Positions 49,701-61,700 of a stretch of DNA of 64,000 nt are shown piece after piece (within the stretch, counting starts at the first letter, position 1; every line of letters starts with the position of its first letter). The DNA lies in assembly GCA_900155495.1 (NCBI GenBank), contig FTLJ01000605.1:1-64000 (forward strand), given 5' to 3'. A program made the translations under genes and the position numbers. The notes beneath the pieces are model-generated. The model ran no database searches. It was not told the origin of the DNA and saw only the letters and a program-made list of their open reading frames with translations. The stretch comes from Porogramme epimiltina. Lineage: Eukaryota; Basidiomycota; Agaricomycetes; Polyporales; Polyporaceae.

Positions 49701-50015
49701 ACTGCGCACGCCAACGCCTTCCAGAAGGTGGACCTACCGGGGCTGTTGCGCAAGGCCTTCGCCTCCAAGACGAGCTCCCAGCTGGTGGGTGTCGACGCAC
49801 TCAGACGCGAGCTCCACGCGTTCGAGGGTCCATGGCCCTACCTATGTCCGACCGCTGGGCCGTACACGCTTGGGAGCCCCATGCTGAACGCCGCGAGCGA
49901 CGCCCTGTTCGAGCTCCGCCCGCATGCTGCCCCGTCTGTCGGTGGAGGTGATCCTGCACTCGCGACTTCTAATGGCGTTGGCGCGAGGCGATTGAGGAAC
50001 GCTAGGAAACGGTAG
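46703..50015 (+). CDS. 974-residue protein of unknown function with repeated modules
   Basis: Eight exons (46703-46832, 46891-47226, 47277-47754, 47805-47914, 47967-48581, 48640-49332, 49395-49515, 49574-50015) close to 974 residues, beginning MCTDENGAPHVLVYVNAQ. No signal peptide or membrane helix is obvious. The chain looks modular. In module 1, FNMTLLPPAVKILC, GWKLAVVVNV and FNLRLDLAHGARYLH are followed by FTEEYLQIIVDSHHVI. In module 2, FDLVFAASQDSINSSLATLF, FRPMTLRLL, WGLAFEVDIK and IYLDFEHARYLHTHS are followed by ITKYYFPDICKDALHVIYSI. Both modules have an intron one base before the ARYLH codons. A third, weaker unit may occupy the N-terminus (HFYALAEYTVVKGGSAFHAT). The C-terminus is beta-rich, then Arg-rich. 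I do not recognise a named family. Confidence 0.78.
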
Positions 50016-50545
50016 AGCAGGGGTGGGCTAGGTCCACGGCGTATCCCTGTCTTTGCATTTTCCATCGGAGACGAAGCAGAAGTAAATCGATTACTGTACT
50101 TGTACGATGTATACTGCCCAGAAGCAATCACAGACCCATATCTTGCGCTTGAAGCTAGGGCCACCTAACGCTATTCGCCTCTGATTGAAAAGGGTCAAAT
50201 TTTTAGGTGTCATATCTTTCGTTCGAGATGTATCCTCGAGACATCACTGCTGTCCAGCGGCCTCAGGTATAAGTATGGGTGTAACCTCAGATGATCAGTT
50301 TGTTGTCTGTTTTCGTTTAGTAGATGGACTGTAACGACTATGGTGAGGTAAATGGGTCTACAGAAAGCTTCAGAGTTCGAAGCGTGAGTGGAGAGCTTCC
50401 CTACACAACGCCCACGTGACACGACTGTCGGTGGCATGAGGATGACTAGGTGGCCGAGAAATGACTCGGCGGCCTACGTACGCTACTAAGATTCTGAGTG
50501 TATTAATCGCCATCGAACTCCTTTGATCCCCAACGCCGACCGGAC
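50016..50545. other. Spacer before the ketopantoate reductase-like gene
   Basis: 0.53 kb with no supported gene or repeat; presumably the 3' UTR and promoter of the flanking genes. Confidence 0.5.
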
Positions 50546-51975
50546 ATGATTGACGTTTGCGTCTTGGGTTTTGGAGGTACGTAAGCGGGGTGTTGCTTCA
50601 AGTTGTTCCTGTATTAACACAGCTGATTCCCGAACATAATACGTCATATAACAGCCATTGGCGCTCTCTATGCGTACGCTTTACATAGGACCGGTGAAGT
50701 GAGAATCACAGCCGTGTGCAGGTATGCTACGCAGACGCATACTGTGCATAGTGCTGATATCTCAAACCATCTTCGAAGATCCAACTATGATGTCCTCACA
50801 GGTTGTATGCATGCGTCCTCGAATCCTCAGCTCAGTCTGACCACCATCCCTCTCCCTCTCTTTACCAGGACCTGGGCTGAATATAGAATCCGAGCAGCTA
50901 GGATCCGATCCCTCTTGGAGGCCATTTAGAGGTACGTTCCCAAGTCCCACTACCCGTGCCGTTAACAGGATCGTGCGGTACTCAGCTCCCCCCCAGTTGT
51001 CCGCACAGTCGCGGAGGCAGCTGACAGGCCCTACGCCTACATCATCTGCGCGTTTAAATACGTCCCTGAAGTCACGACCACCCCCGCGCTCCTTGCACCC
51101 CTGCTCGCCGCGCTCACCCACGACGCACCTCGCCCGACGACGTTCGTCCTCCTCCAAAACGGCATCGGCATCGAAGACGACCTCCTCGCCGCGCTTGCAG
51201 CTACCACCACGCCCGCGGCGGTGATCTCCGGATGCTGCTGGGTCGACGTCACAGCTGTAGACGGAGGGCGCAGAGTCGTGCATACCGGGACCCGTCAGCG
51301 GCTCGTGCTGGGGTACCACCGCCCGCCTCTCTCAGATTCGGAGGCCGCCCCGGCATGGTTCTCCGACGACACGTCCAAGAAGTCGCTGGAAGATCTGTGC
51401 TCCCTCTTCCGTGCGGGAGGTTCCGTGACCGACGCCGCGCCCGACGCGGACATCGCCCGGTGGCGTAAAGTCCTCTGGTGAGTTCTTGCGCACCGCCCAG
51501 CGCCGCACGCAGCCAGGCGGGAATAGCCCAAGGCCTCGGCCGCTCCGCACATGCTAAGCTGACCCCCCGATCTCTGCGCATCGTGATATGCAGGAACGCA
51601 TCTTTCTCCACTCTCTGCACCCTCACACGCGCGGATGTGGGCGCCGTGCTGGCGCACGAAGCTTCGCGCGCTGCGCTCGGCGATATCATGCATGAGGTGC
51701 TCGCCGTTGCGCGCGCATCGCTCGCGCCGTCACCAGCGGTGGATGAGGTCCTTGCGGACACCGTCGTCGACGAGATCATCTCGCAAGAGAACCCGGAGTC
51801 GGTCTTTCGCCCATCGATGCTCGTCGACCTTGACTGCGGACGCCCAATGGAAGTGGAGGCCATCGTGGGTGGGGTGTTGAAGCGAGCGCGGACGCACGGG
51901 GTGCCGACGCCTAAACTAGACTTAGTGTATGCGGGTTTGTCGGTGATCCAGGGTGGGTTGCTGAAGAAACCATAG
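50546..51975 (+). CDS. Ketopantoate reductase family (ApbA/PanE) NADPH-dependent reductase
   Basis: Six exons (50546-50576, 50655-50721, 50779-50801, 50869-50931, 50997-51477, 51594-51975) close to 348 residues. The Rossmann start is VCVLGFGAIGALYAYAL (G-x-G-x-x-G), followed by ITAVCRSNYD, where the Arg/Ser is expected to favour NADP(H). Later blocks are VVRTVAEAADRPYAYIICAF, FVLLQNGIGIEDDL and the C-terminal domain WRKVLWNASFSTLCTLTRAD, with PSMLVDLDCGRPMEVEAIVG and RTHGVPTPKLDLVYAGLSVI. These match 2-dehydropantoate 2-reductase, which reduces ketopantoate for pantothenate and CoA synthesis. Fungi often carry several paralogues, so the substrate of this copy is unproven. The R-VVRTV junction requires the CCCCCAG acceptor rather than the earlier AACAG. 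Confidence 0.9.
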
Positions 51976-52138
51976 CGGTGTCACTACAAGGCGAAGCGTC
52001 CAACGATTGTATTCACTGGATGGGTTATATCTCGTACACAACGTTTTCGATGGAGCATGCTAACGATCGTACACAACACTCGATGTTTTGCAAGACACTT
52101 AAGCCCAGCACAGGACACGGTAGTTCTGCGCTCTGGTA
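51976..52138. other. Convergent 3' spacer
   Basis: Short tail-to-tail spacer between the reductase gene and the minus-strand CBM12-DM9 gene. Confidence 0.5.
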
Positions 52139-53544
52139 TTAGCTAACAATGGTTACTTGGGGAGAATCAGAACACACCTTGACTTCCTTCTCGCTCTGCG
52201 CATAGGGGACGAAAGCAGCACTGAGGTGAGGGCTGCACTTGCCGGGGACGATCGCGTTATTGTAGTGGCCCTGGGCGATGAACAACGGGGTGCCATCCGC
52301 CTCACGACCGCCCTCAACGGGGCGCGCGTCGAATTTCTCAAGGTCGAAACGCCCCTCCCAGTCGACCCAGCGGACGGCACGAGAGTCGCCTACAAGAACC
52401 TCGAACTTCGGCAGCTGTCACGGCACACATGCAGTTGAGTTTCCGAGCGTTGGGGACCGGGACAAGTACTCACATGGATTTCCTTGTGACCGTATCCAAT
52501 GACGCCACCCTTCTCAAAGATGTTCGAGGCCTTGCCGATTTCTGCGGCGATGTGATGAGATAGTGAAGAAACAACGTTGAGACGGGGAAAGACAACTCGT
52601 GAGACTTACGGAGACTGCCCTGATGCCGAAGGCATGTCAGCGTTTACGCTCACTCCGCAGATTCACTATCCCCGACTGACCTCGTGGAAGCCGCGGCAGA
52701 TGTAGTGGGGCGTGCCGTGCTCCTCACCGCCGGTAATTGCGATGTTGGTCGGGACGTTCTTGCCGTCTACCAGGATCCAAGTCACAGGAGCCCGAGCCCT
52801 ACCCTCGTAGAACTCGCGTGTGCGCTGGTCGGCATCGTGAAGCCAGTTTTGGAGAGCCCACACGTGCGCCTTTTGCTGTCGGAAGCATCAAGATAGCGTT
52901 AGCCAAGGTGCCCAGCCTGACGAAGCGGCACGTTCGCGCGCGCACGAACCTGTTCTTCGCTCTTCTCGTGGTGCTTGTATGCGAAGTAGCCCGCGCCGAG
53001 TGCGGCGAGCCCGGCAACGAGGCCACCTCCGATCTGGAACACGGTGATGAACAAACGCCGCCGAGAGCGAATATGGTGATGATGGGTGTGACCGACCTCG
53101 ATCTGCTTCTTGCGTTCGTCGCTGAGAGAGTCCCAGCCGTGCTTGCGCTCCTCCTCGTGGATGGGAACTTGCTGCTCGGTGTGCTGGTTCCAGGGCTTCT
53201 CTTCACCGCTGGGCTGACAACCCCCGCCGCCTTCATGACGAGGAGGTTCATAATGCTCAGGGCGGTCGTGGTACTCCTCGGGCAAACGCGACCAGAGGGC
53301 GGGGGTCGCGGGCGGCTCCCATCCACCCTGAACAGTTACCAGATACGATCAACGTTATGCAATCTTTCGAAGGTAACTACGACCTTACCTGCGACTGGTG
53401 GGCTTGGATGATCTTGTACTTGTGCCCTGAGGGCGTAGCTCTAATTAGCGTCTGGGAAAGAGGTTGTATGTTATGAGACTTGCCTTGGTACTCAACAACA
53501 GAGCCAAGGTCGTACTGGGTTCCGGGCTCCCACTCGTAAACCAT
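52139..53544 (-). CDS. CBM5/12-like and DM9 (DUF3421) domain protein with central hydrophobic helix
   Basis: The N-terminal ~45 residues form a CBM5/12-type sugar-binding module: MVYEWEPGTQYDLGSVVEYQ, then GHKYKIIQAHQSQGGWEPPA and TPALWSRLP. A His/Glu-rich segment with KPWNQHTEQQVPIHEEERK follows, then a hydrophobic helix (IGGGLVAGLAALGAGYFAY). The C-terminal half carries DM9/DUF3421 repeats: TNIAITGGEEHGTPHYICRG, LRIGKASNIFEKGGVIGYGH, KFEVLVGDSRAVRWVDWEG, GREADGTPLFIAQGHYNNAI and VPGKCSPHL. Agaricomycetes carry many such CBM12-annotated proteins; their role is not established. The first intron starts GCAAGT after CAAG at 53484, a GC-AG intron. A 63-nt stretch encoding GHTHHHHIRSRRRLF begins with GTCGGT and ends CCAG, so it is probably another intron whose retention would keep the frame. 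Confidence 0.83.
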
Positions 53545-55042
53545 TGTGAGGATGTCTGGACGTAGGTGGGGTGGTGGGTGGGAGGTGGGGCAAGGCGCGG
53601 TGGGGGCCAGCTAAGAAAGTGGAGGTTTATATAATGTTAGACACTCTCGATGACGCTCAAGACCCTCTGGGGAAGGTGCCGCGCAGCCGCCAAGGGACCA
53701 AATATGTGCAGGGAAGTGCGGCGATGATCAGATTGCGCAGAAAGGGCAGTACACGTGCGGGGCGAATGACGGTCGTTCCGAGTGAGTTGACCATCTCTGT
53801 GTGCTATCCATAGTGTCGGATACATGAAATGGGGCGCACGGCACGGACGGTCTAGAGTGTCGAGATGGTCGCCGCCCGCGGCGGAGATGCGATTGTCAAT
53901 GCATAAATGAGATACGAAGGCCCATGCTCACGTCGGAACGTAGACCCCTACAGGTACATTGCAGCTTCGACATCACCCCTACCCCACACCTCAAGGCTTG
54001 TGGGGCGATCACGGAGGGGGCCGTCCCCTAGATATTACAACGCGTTGTTCACTTACTCCACCTCCCTCCGACCTGTGGTGCTGTATAACTTCTGTGCCAG
54101 GATATAATGCTCCACACCCATGCCTCATTCAGCTATCTTCTCGTGCGATGCGATGTTCCTAGATTGGCTTCAAAGTCTGGCTGGGAACTTGATCTTCAAG
54201 AGTGGGAATCTTTCTTCACGGCGGACACGAGGTTGAGGCACGAAGGGAATGAGCGGATTAAAAAGGTCCGAGAAAAGCAGGGATCGATAGAAGTGTGTCG
54301 AGTGGTTGGGGGAGCAAGGCACATGGAGGGTGCGGAAATGAGTGCAGGCAGTAGACGCCGAATGTCACTTCGAATTCGGGAGCAGTGTTCCGGTCGCCTA
54401 TATACTGCAACCTACTTCGAAGTGCTTCGAGCTGCGTTCATACAACCTGAGCAGCCTACTTGACTCGAAGAGGGTTTCTGTAAAATGGTGAAATGGTGAT
54501 CTCGTGACGCCACTATCTGTGCGAGTGGCGAGCGCATCACATCTCTACAACCAGCTGTGCGAGGTGTGATGGAAGTAAGAGATCAGCGCACACCCGCCGG
54601 GGCTGAAACGTAAGAAATGAGGGTGGAGAAGCGGCAAGGAAGTGAGAAAAAAATTGGATGCGCCTTCGCGCGAGCACTCGAAGAGACGGTTTGACCGAAA
54701 GCTGGATGACGAGGAGATCACGAAGCTACACCACCCTCGGAAGGGATCACAGCCACGTGTGGATGTGAAGGGTGAGCTAGCAGTATGGGCGCTTGGGGAA
54801 AGGATTTCGATGGCGGCCAGATTGGTCGGGGCACCGTAACAGCCTCAGCATCTCTACCAGCACCGACAACGACCCCACCCACCTCTCTCTTGCCCTCTGT
54901 CTTTCTTTTCGTCCCTTCACGCCACACCGCTTATTCTTCCTCCCCTTAATCTCTTTTGTTCTTTCCCGAACGTACTTATTACACGCCCTCGGATCGACTC
55001 CACTTCACCCGTAACCGCCGTGCCGGAACGACATCATTCACC
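53545..55042. other. 1.5-kb divergent intergenic region
   Basis: Between the divergent CBM12-DM9 and AVL9 genes. The frame at 54107-54463 (118 codons) has no recognisable domain and no splice-linked extension. The final 150 bp before AVL9 are strongly pyrimidine-rich, a common fungal promoter feature. No repeat or RNA gene was recognised. Confidence 0.5.
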
Positions 55043-58000
55043 ATGGCCTCTCCCTTCGAGCATTCCCCAGAGCCTTCCCCGCTTAACACCCGCTTCCTCA
55101 TCGACCCGGACCACGACGATGACCACAACTCCGAGCCGCACTTTTCCGACGGCGACACCGCGTCTGCTCGCTCTATCGCCCTGTCCTCTCCACCCCGCTC
55201 GCCCCGCGACTCCGCAGCACTAGGAGTTTCTCAACCACAAGAGCCAGCCATTACGCCGGTCACTCTCGTCCGCCAGAGCCTGTCCCTAGCCGGACTTAGC
55301 AAGCGTAACACCGTGGACACGGAAAGTTCTCCGAGCTCGGAGATGGATGGAGACGGAGACGACAGAAGCTTCTTCGCGCGGAAATATGACGAAGGCGAGT
55401 CGCCACTGTCCAGCGTGCCCCCATCCGTGCACGAGATAGAGAAACCTCTGTCTACGCCGCTGCCTCCGTCACTGCCTCCTTCTGCCACACTTCCGCCTTC
55501 CGCAACGCTTTCTACAACTTCGCGCTCCTCTTCGGGTGGCCTCAACCACCTCAAGAGTGATACGGACAGTATCGCGTCGTTTGGTTCCGCATCGACATCA
55601 TACTCCAAGAAAGCTCGCCCAGAGTCACTCCTTGTGCAGCCGTCTAAGAACCCGTTGGTTCTAGGCATTGCCCTGGTAGACTTCAACCACTTGGTACGCC
55701 ATTACGCACTCCGTCAGTCGTTGTTTTTCATCCTTCTCCGGCTGTAGGTTGGCCCCAAGATAGAGTTCTCACGGGGAGAGATCTTCGACGACGAAGAAAT
55801 CGCTAAAATCCTTCCATTTCTCGCCCTTCCTGATGGTGCCCATTTGGTGGGTTGCATTAGTCCGTAATGCCAGAGCTTCTCTGAACACACGTGATCAGAC
55901 GACTGAGGATTACTCTTACTTCCACTTGGTCCCGTCAATCCCGAACCCCTCAACCGTCTTTGGCATATCATGTAATCGCCAAATAAGCTCCGCAGACTTA
56001 TTAGTCAAAGCTCCGGATGTCACTCGGTCGACAGTTCAGAAGGCCGTTGTGGTGCTCGCGTCGAAGCCCGTGTTTGGGCCTATACGGTATGTGTACCTGA
56101 TTCGCATGGTCTGTATACTTTGTGACCTTGTTGTCCATTGACAGGGATCGATTGGGTGTTATCACAAGAACACTCTTTTCGCAACGAGACTTCACGGATA
56201 CGAGCATCTTAGACGCTTTCTACGCGTCGTTAGAACAGTCACTTGGTGGCCAGCTGACGGAGAGTGGCTTGTACATGGGTGAGTACCTAATGTTAAATCC
56301 ACTATCCGATGAGCTCAACTCATGCTATGTAGGCACCAGCCTCCGGGAGTTGGTCCACAACTTCCGGCAAAGGACCCTCATTCTGGTCAAGGCGCTCATG
56401 CTCCAGAAGAAGGTCAGTTGCCATCGCGAGTTTGCCGAGGAGTCGCGTCTTTGACAACTTTGACAGATTATGTTCTTCGGCCACCCAGTTGAACGCTTAT
56501 GCACATACCAATACTCTCTGGTGACTCTCATTCCGGGTCTTCTTCAGAACCTCGATGACTGCGGCTCTCCGCCTCTTGCATATCGCGCTTCTACGCTTTC
56601 TCGACCAAACTCGCTGAAGACGTCTGATCCGAAGAGTATGATGGCGTACATGGGACTTCCTCTCGACCTTTTTGGCAAGGTACGAGCGTCATGGTTTTAT
56701 CATTCGCGTACTAAATCTCACATCTCTATTGTCTAGGACGCGTTCTTCCAACCGTATCTGCCTCTACAACAGCTTGACATGCTCAAGGAAACTAGCTGTT
56801 GGTTGTGTGGCAGTACGAACTCAATCGTCACTCAACAAAAGGAGATCGACTTGCTCGTGAACGTACGTACTTGTTGGCATGGGTGTACGAACTTGCCTCA
56901 CGAGTTTTCTCTCTAGATTGAGACCGGCGCTATTGAGTTCCGCAACCCTAACGTCGAACGTATGGTCGCCTTGACGGCTGCAGATCGCAAATGGATGGAC
57001 GACATTGTTACGGACGTCAACGATGGATACAGCGAAGACCCTGAGATGACTGGCATGCAGTGCGTATTCCCAACTATTTCCAAGATTTACGGGCTCAAGT
57101 TTCGCGTAGTTTCAAGGGCAGTGATGACTATCTACGCCAGAAGTTCGAGGAATACATCATGGGCGCCTTATCCTCCGTGAAGTACACCGGGTTCCTCACC
57201 AAGGGCCAGAACAACGGTGTCGTCATCGCAGATGGGACGGGCGGTGACCCCAACTCGATGCAAGACTTCAACATGGTCTGGATACAAGAGTTCAAGAAGT
57301 CACATGCTTTCGAAGTGTGGGAGCGCGTCACGGACCCTCTCTTGTTCGACATCGTCGAGGCTAGGCATCCGTGTAGCGAGAAGCCATCTGTCGTATCCGA
57401 CATCGGCCTGCGCCTATCCGAGGGTATCCAAGACCTCAAGCTGGAGCAGCAACTCGCACCTACGCGTGAGGCGATCTCACGTACCCTCGCCGCCGGTTCT
57501 ACCAACTTCTTCAACGCCGTTGCGGGCGTGCGCGAGCGCTGGACGCAGTCGCGCCAACCCAGTATGAGCGTACCCACCCCTCCCCATGCAACAACGTCCG
57601 CATCCGCTCCCGCAGGCACACGCTCACCCTCCCCGCCGAAGCTCTCACGCGTGGACACAAGCTCCAGCATAAGCGCGTCATCGCTCATGACCCCCGACAC
57701 GCCCACGACGCGTCGCGGGCTCCGTCCGCTGAGCATCGTCGGTGCGCAGTCGCTCCCGCAGCCGGAACCGCCAAAGCCGGCGACCTTCGGAGGATGGGGC
57801 GCAGGCATCGGCTCGTTCTTCTCCAAGGGGCGCGCGTCAGTGTCGTCCGTGGCGTCTGGCTCGAACGCGGGTTCGCGACCCCCGAGCGTCGCGAGCGTAT
57901 CGGGCGTGTCGCGGGGGCCGTCGCCTGCACCGCCCGTCCCTCCACTGCCTGCGGGGATGGGCATGATCGGCGTCGGAGGCACGATTGAGAAGGATGTGCC

Positions 58001-58253
58001 GGCAGTGCCGAAGGACATGCCACCGATCCCGAAGGAGGTGCCCCCTGTTCCGAAGGAGTCTTTGGCGCAGCAGTCGGCTGCGGAGGCGGCAGCAGCTCAG
58101 GCAGAGCTGAAGCCGCGCAACTTGGACGACGCGCACGGCGGCACCGCGCTGGATGATGGCCATGTGGAGGTCTCGGGGGTCAAGGAGGTTCAGAAGGAGA
58201 AGGATGACGATGCGCAGTCGACAAACTCATCGGCCTATGTGATGGCGATGTGA
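55043..58253 (+). CDS. AVL9: AVL9 family late secretory pathway protein
   Basis: Avl9 is a DENN-related protein needed for exit of secretory vesicles from the Golgi. The first exon encodes ~215 Ser/Pro-rich disordered residues, then NPLVLGIALVDFNHLVGPKI opens the conserved domain. It continues with FLALPDGAHLTTEDYSYFHL, ISCNRQI, DVTRSTVQKAVVVLASKPVF, GPIRDRLGVITRTLF, LYMGTSLRELVHNFRQRTLI, KALMLQKKIMFFGHPVERLC and TYQYSLVTLIPGLLQNLDDC, then LGKDAFFQPYLPLQQLDML and GVVIADGTGGDPNSMQDFN, typical of the family. Eight or more short introns were placed. The last ~200 residues are Ser/Pro-rich with a repeated P-x-P-K-(D/E) pattern (PAVPKDMPPIPKEVPPVPKE). An in-frame ATG at 54956 is less likely as the start. 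Confidence 0.92.
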
Positions 58254-58768
58254 GTTTACGACTCATGACGACGTTGACGGATCGGTTTTACGACCTTGAT
58301 GACCGATGACCATATGTGGTTCCGGGTTCCACGCCCAGACGGTGCGAGGATGCTGTCTCTTTGTCGCTTCAGGTAATTTCGCCAGGCATTAGTCGGTAAA
58401 TTATTACGCACCTCCCTCTCAATACCTACGATACATTTTCGCTTTCTTGTGGTGTCCTATACCCGGGACTAGAGCAGTTCAGCAGCTCTATAGTGTGATG
58501 GCTGATCCTTGTGAGCGAGGTTACAACGGTACGCCTGTAAACAATCAGTGTAAGGAGGATGGCTGGCCGAGGGCCCTCTTCACTGATCATGAATTGCGGC
58601 CACATTCAACAAGCGCTTATCCATTTCCTAAAACGCGTATGTGACTATTTCACGTGATCTAGTCACGTCCCAGCTTGTACGCGACGGCGGTCATAGGACT
58701 GTGTTGTCGTAGCCGCTGGTACTTGTTTACCCTCCTCACTTCTCCCTTCCCTATCCTCTCTCTGACTT
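58254..58768. other. Spacer between AVL9 and the MMS22-like gene
   Basis: 0.5 kb without a supported gene. A CT-rich block lies just before the start codon at 58769. Confidence 0.5.
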
Positions 58769-61700
58769 ATGGAATGCGACAATCAAGGACATGACATCCA
58801 AGTACTCCAATATGATGATGAAACAGTTCCAACCTCGGACCCAGAAGAAATGGAGGAGCATGCCGCATCCAGGTCTGATTATTGGCCTGCGGTCGCAAAT
58901 CAGTACGGTAGAAGATACGCTCTGGTCAGCTCACCTGTGAAAGGCAGTAATCGTAGCGAACCACCGAGGAAACGTAGGAAGGTACGCTGCTGCCTGGTAT
59001 TACCTACGCCCTGTGCTAACTTGTGTCAAGCTCGAGGAGCCTACCGATCACACGACTGCCTCCCCCACATCGCCCTTGCTGTCCCGTACCAACCTTCCCG
59101 ACCCGCCTTCTACGCCAATATCTCCTCCGCGAAAACGCGCGACACCTGCTTCCCAACCCATTTCACGTGCCTCATCATTCATTGCATCGTCTCCTTCGCA
59201 CTCGCCGCTCGCAAACTCCCTTCCTGGGGGCAATCTATACCCTGGAACATTCGACCACGTCGGGACTTCTGTGTCGGGTAGGGAAGGAAGCTCCTCGTCT
59301 TCGAAGAGACGATTACTACCTAGCCAGGGGAGTACACGCTCTCCTTCCCCGGACCCTCTCTTGCTCTTTACGCCTACCACACGCCTCGGAAGTCCGCGCT
59401 CACAGCAGGCTGGCGTATCTTCGCCAACTTCGTCTCCACTCACGCTCAGCCCATCCGCTGACAAGGGTGATCATGACCATAGCCCCCCCTCTCCAAGACC
59501 TTCGCCTCTGCCAGGCCCATCTCAGCAGCAGCGGCAACAGCAGCCCATCCCCCCTTCTGTCTTGCAAGAGCTCGCGCAGGAAGATGCCGATCAGTCACGC
59601 TATTCTCTTCGCACCAGGAACGCGAGACAGATAAATCCCTACCAGTTCGATAGTCGGATGTACAAACGACAAATGCGCGCGAACCCGGATGCCATCGTCA
59701 AGGTGGTCAGTCCTCCCCGTGCTGGTCGGCGGCAGCGTTCTGCAAGCAGGAGCCCACATGGCAATTCGTCGGGCGCGGAAGATGAATATCGCGCGGACGA
59801 TGACGACGGCGCGGACGAGTCACAGACACAGAGACAATGGAAGGGAAAGGAGAGGGCCGTCGAGTCTGGAATGGTGGATAAAGGCGATGAAGAAGCCAGG
59901 CTTCCGGTGGCACTTAGGGAAGCATTGAGCAGCGACGAAGATCTCGATCTCGTGCAGCTAGTAGATAGGGAGAAACGTCGAAAGGAGAAGGAACAACGGC
60001 GCAGGCGGCACAAACCATTCCCCCTGAAGTCGAAGGATCTCCCGGGAGCCTCTTCTCATGCTGATTCTCCGGTACGAGAGTTGTTGTCCGTGCTCACAAT
60101 GCTGCTGACGTCCCCACTCCCTCTCCCAGCAGTCCCCATCACCTATCCGTCCACGACCAAAACCCCGTCCTCGCCAACGGCAACCAGTTGAACCATCACC
60201 TACTCGTAATTCTCCAGACCCCGCATCTTCCCGAGTACCCTCCCGCATTTTGTCACCTTTACAACGCAGGTCTCGTTCTCCGCCCCCTGCCGACGACGAC
60301 GTCTCAGGATGGGACGACTACCAGGACCAAGACCACCTCAACTTCTCTTATGCCGATAGCCCTACACGAATATCCCCCACACGCATGTCCCTAGCAAGCT
60401 CTCAGGGACGTCCTCCCCCCACATCGTCCGAGGTCAACGATCAGAGCTCCGACCATCTTGAAGATGATCACGACGACGTCTTGAGCACCGGGTCTCAGGG
60501 AAGCTCTCAGTCCGCAGATGATCTTGCCGTCAAGGACATGCATGCCTTGTACCGCATGATGCCTATGGTCATGGTCAAGAAGCTCGAAGCTCAACAGAAA
60601 GCAGCAGCAGCAACGGCCGCTGCTCGCGCTTCCGCGGCCGCCGCTCGAGAAAGCGAGGAAAATGACGGCCCTCTACGTCCTGGTGAGACGCGTAAGCGTA
60701 TGCGGAAGTCGATATCGACGCACAGCATCCCCATTGTGGGCGACTCCGAGGAGTCCGATGTGGATATAGCTGGCTCGCGCGAAGCGTCCCCAGTTCGTCC
60801 TGGACCAGAGTTTCCCATCTTGGTGGTGTATTCCTCAGACGAAGAAGGGTCAACTCACTCGGCCATCGAGCCTATCGCTCATCAACCACGGCCGAAGTTC
60901 CGGCCCAGATCTAATAGCGCTGCCAGCACCTCAAAATCGCAAGACGATGCGATCTCGTTGAGCGATGAACGCGACGATAGTGAGGATAGCGATAGTGATG
61001 GGTTCGTGCGGACACGTCGCGATACACGGTACGATGGCGAGGCCAAGGAAGACAATGTTGTCGACCGCATGTTGTCGCGCACCGACGCCTCTGTTCGTCA
61101 CCGAAAATCGAAGAGACGGCGGAAGAGAGGTCAGATTGGCCGTGGTGGCAGCGGAGGGGGTATGAGTGGAAGTCACGGGCGGAGGAAGGAAACTCAAGGC
61201 GGGAGCAGGAAGAGAAATCGTCAAGATGGGCTACATATCAAGACTGCTGGCGTGAAGCGGTATGGCTCGGGGCGTCAGACATTGCTGCCATTCGAACGCT
61301 TAGACAGTCCCGGGGCTGCCGAGATGGAGCAAGACCATGGTATGCATATGTCTAGTATTCATTAGTACTGCTGTCCTCACTAACTCTGGCGATTCTGTGT
61401 AGGAGATCCTCCGTCTCCCGCTCCTAACGAGACCAACTTTACTGGCGCTGAGCTCGCGCAAGCGAAAAAACAGAAGGCTGCTAAGAAGAAGCTGAAGACC
61501 GTCGGCTTGTATACTTTCGCGTCCGGCGCTACGCATCTAGTTTCCGGCAGGGCGAACGCCGACCCTATCACTGTGGACCAGGAAATCGCATCCGCACAAG
61601 GTCTAAAAGCTGCTTCCCGCGATCCCGGCCCCTCACGAACGAAGCCTCGCACACATACCCGACCTCGAGTTGGCGGTCGGGAAGCTCCGTTGGAGACGTT

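Noticed and set aside
54107..54463. 118-codon frame between the CBM12-DM9 and AVL9 genes
   Set aside because: No conserved features and a weak start context.
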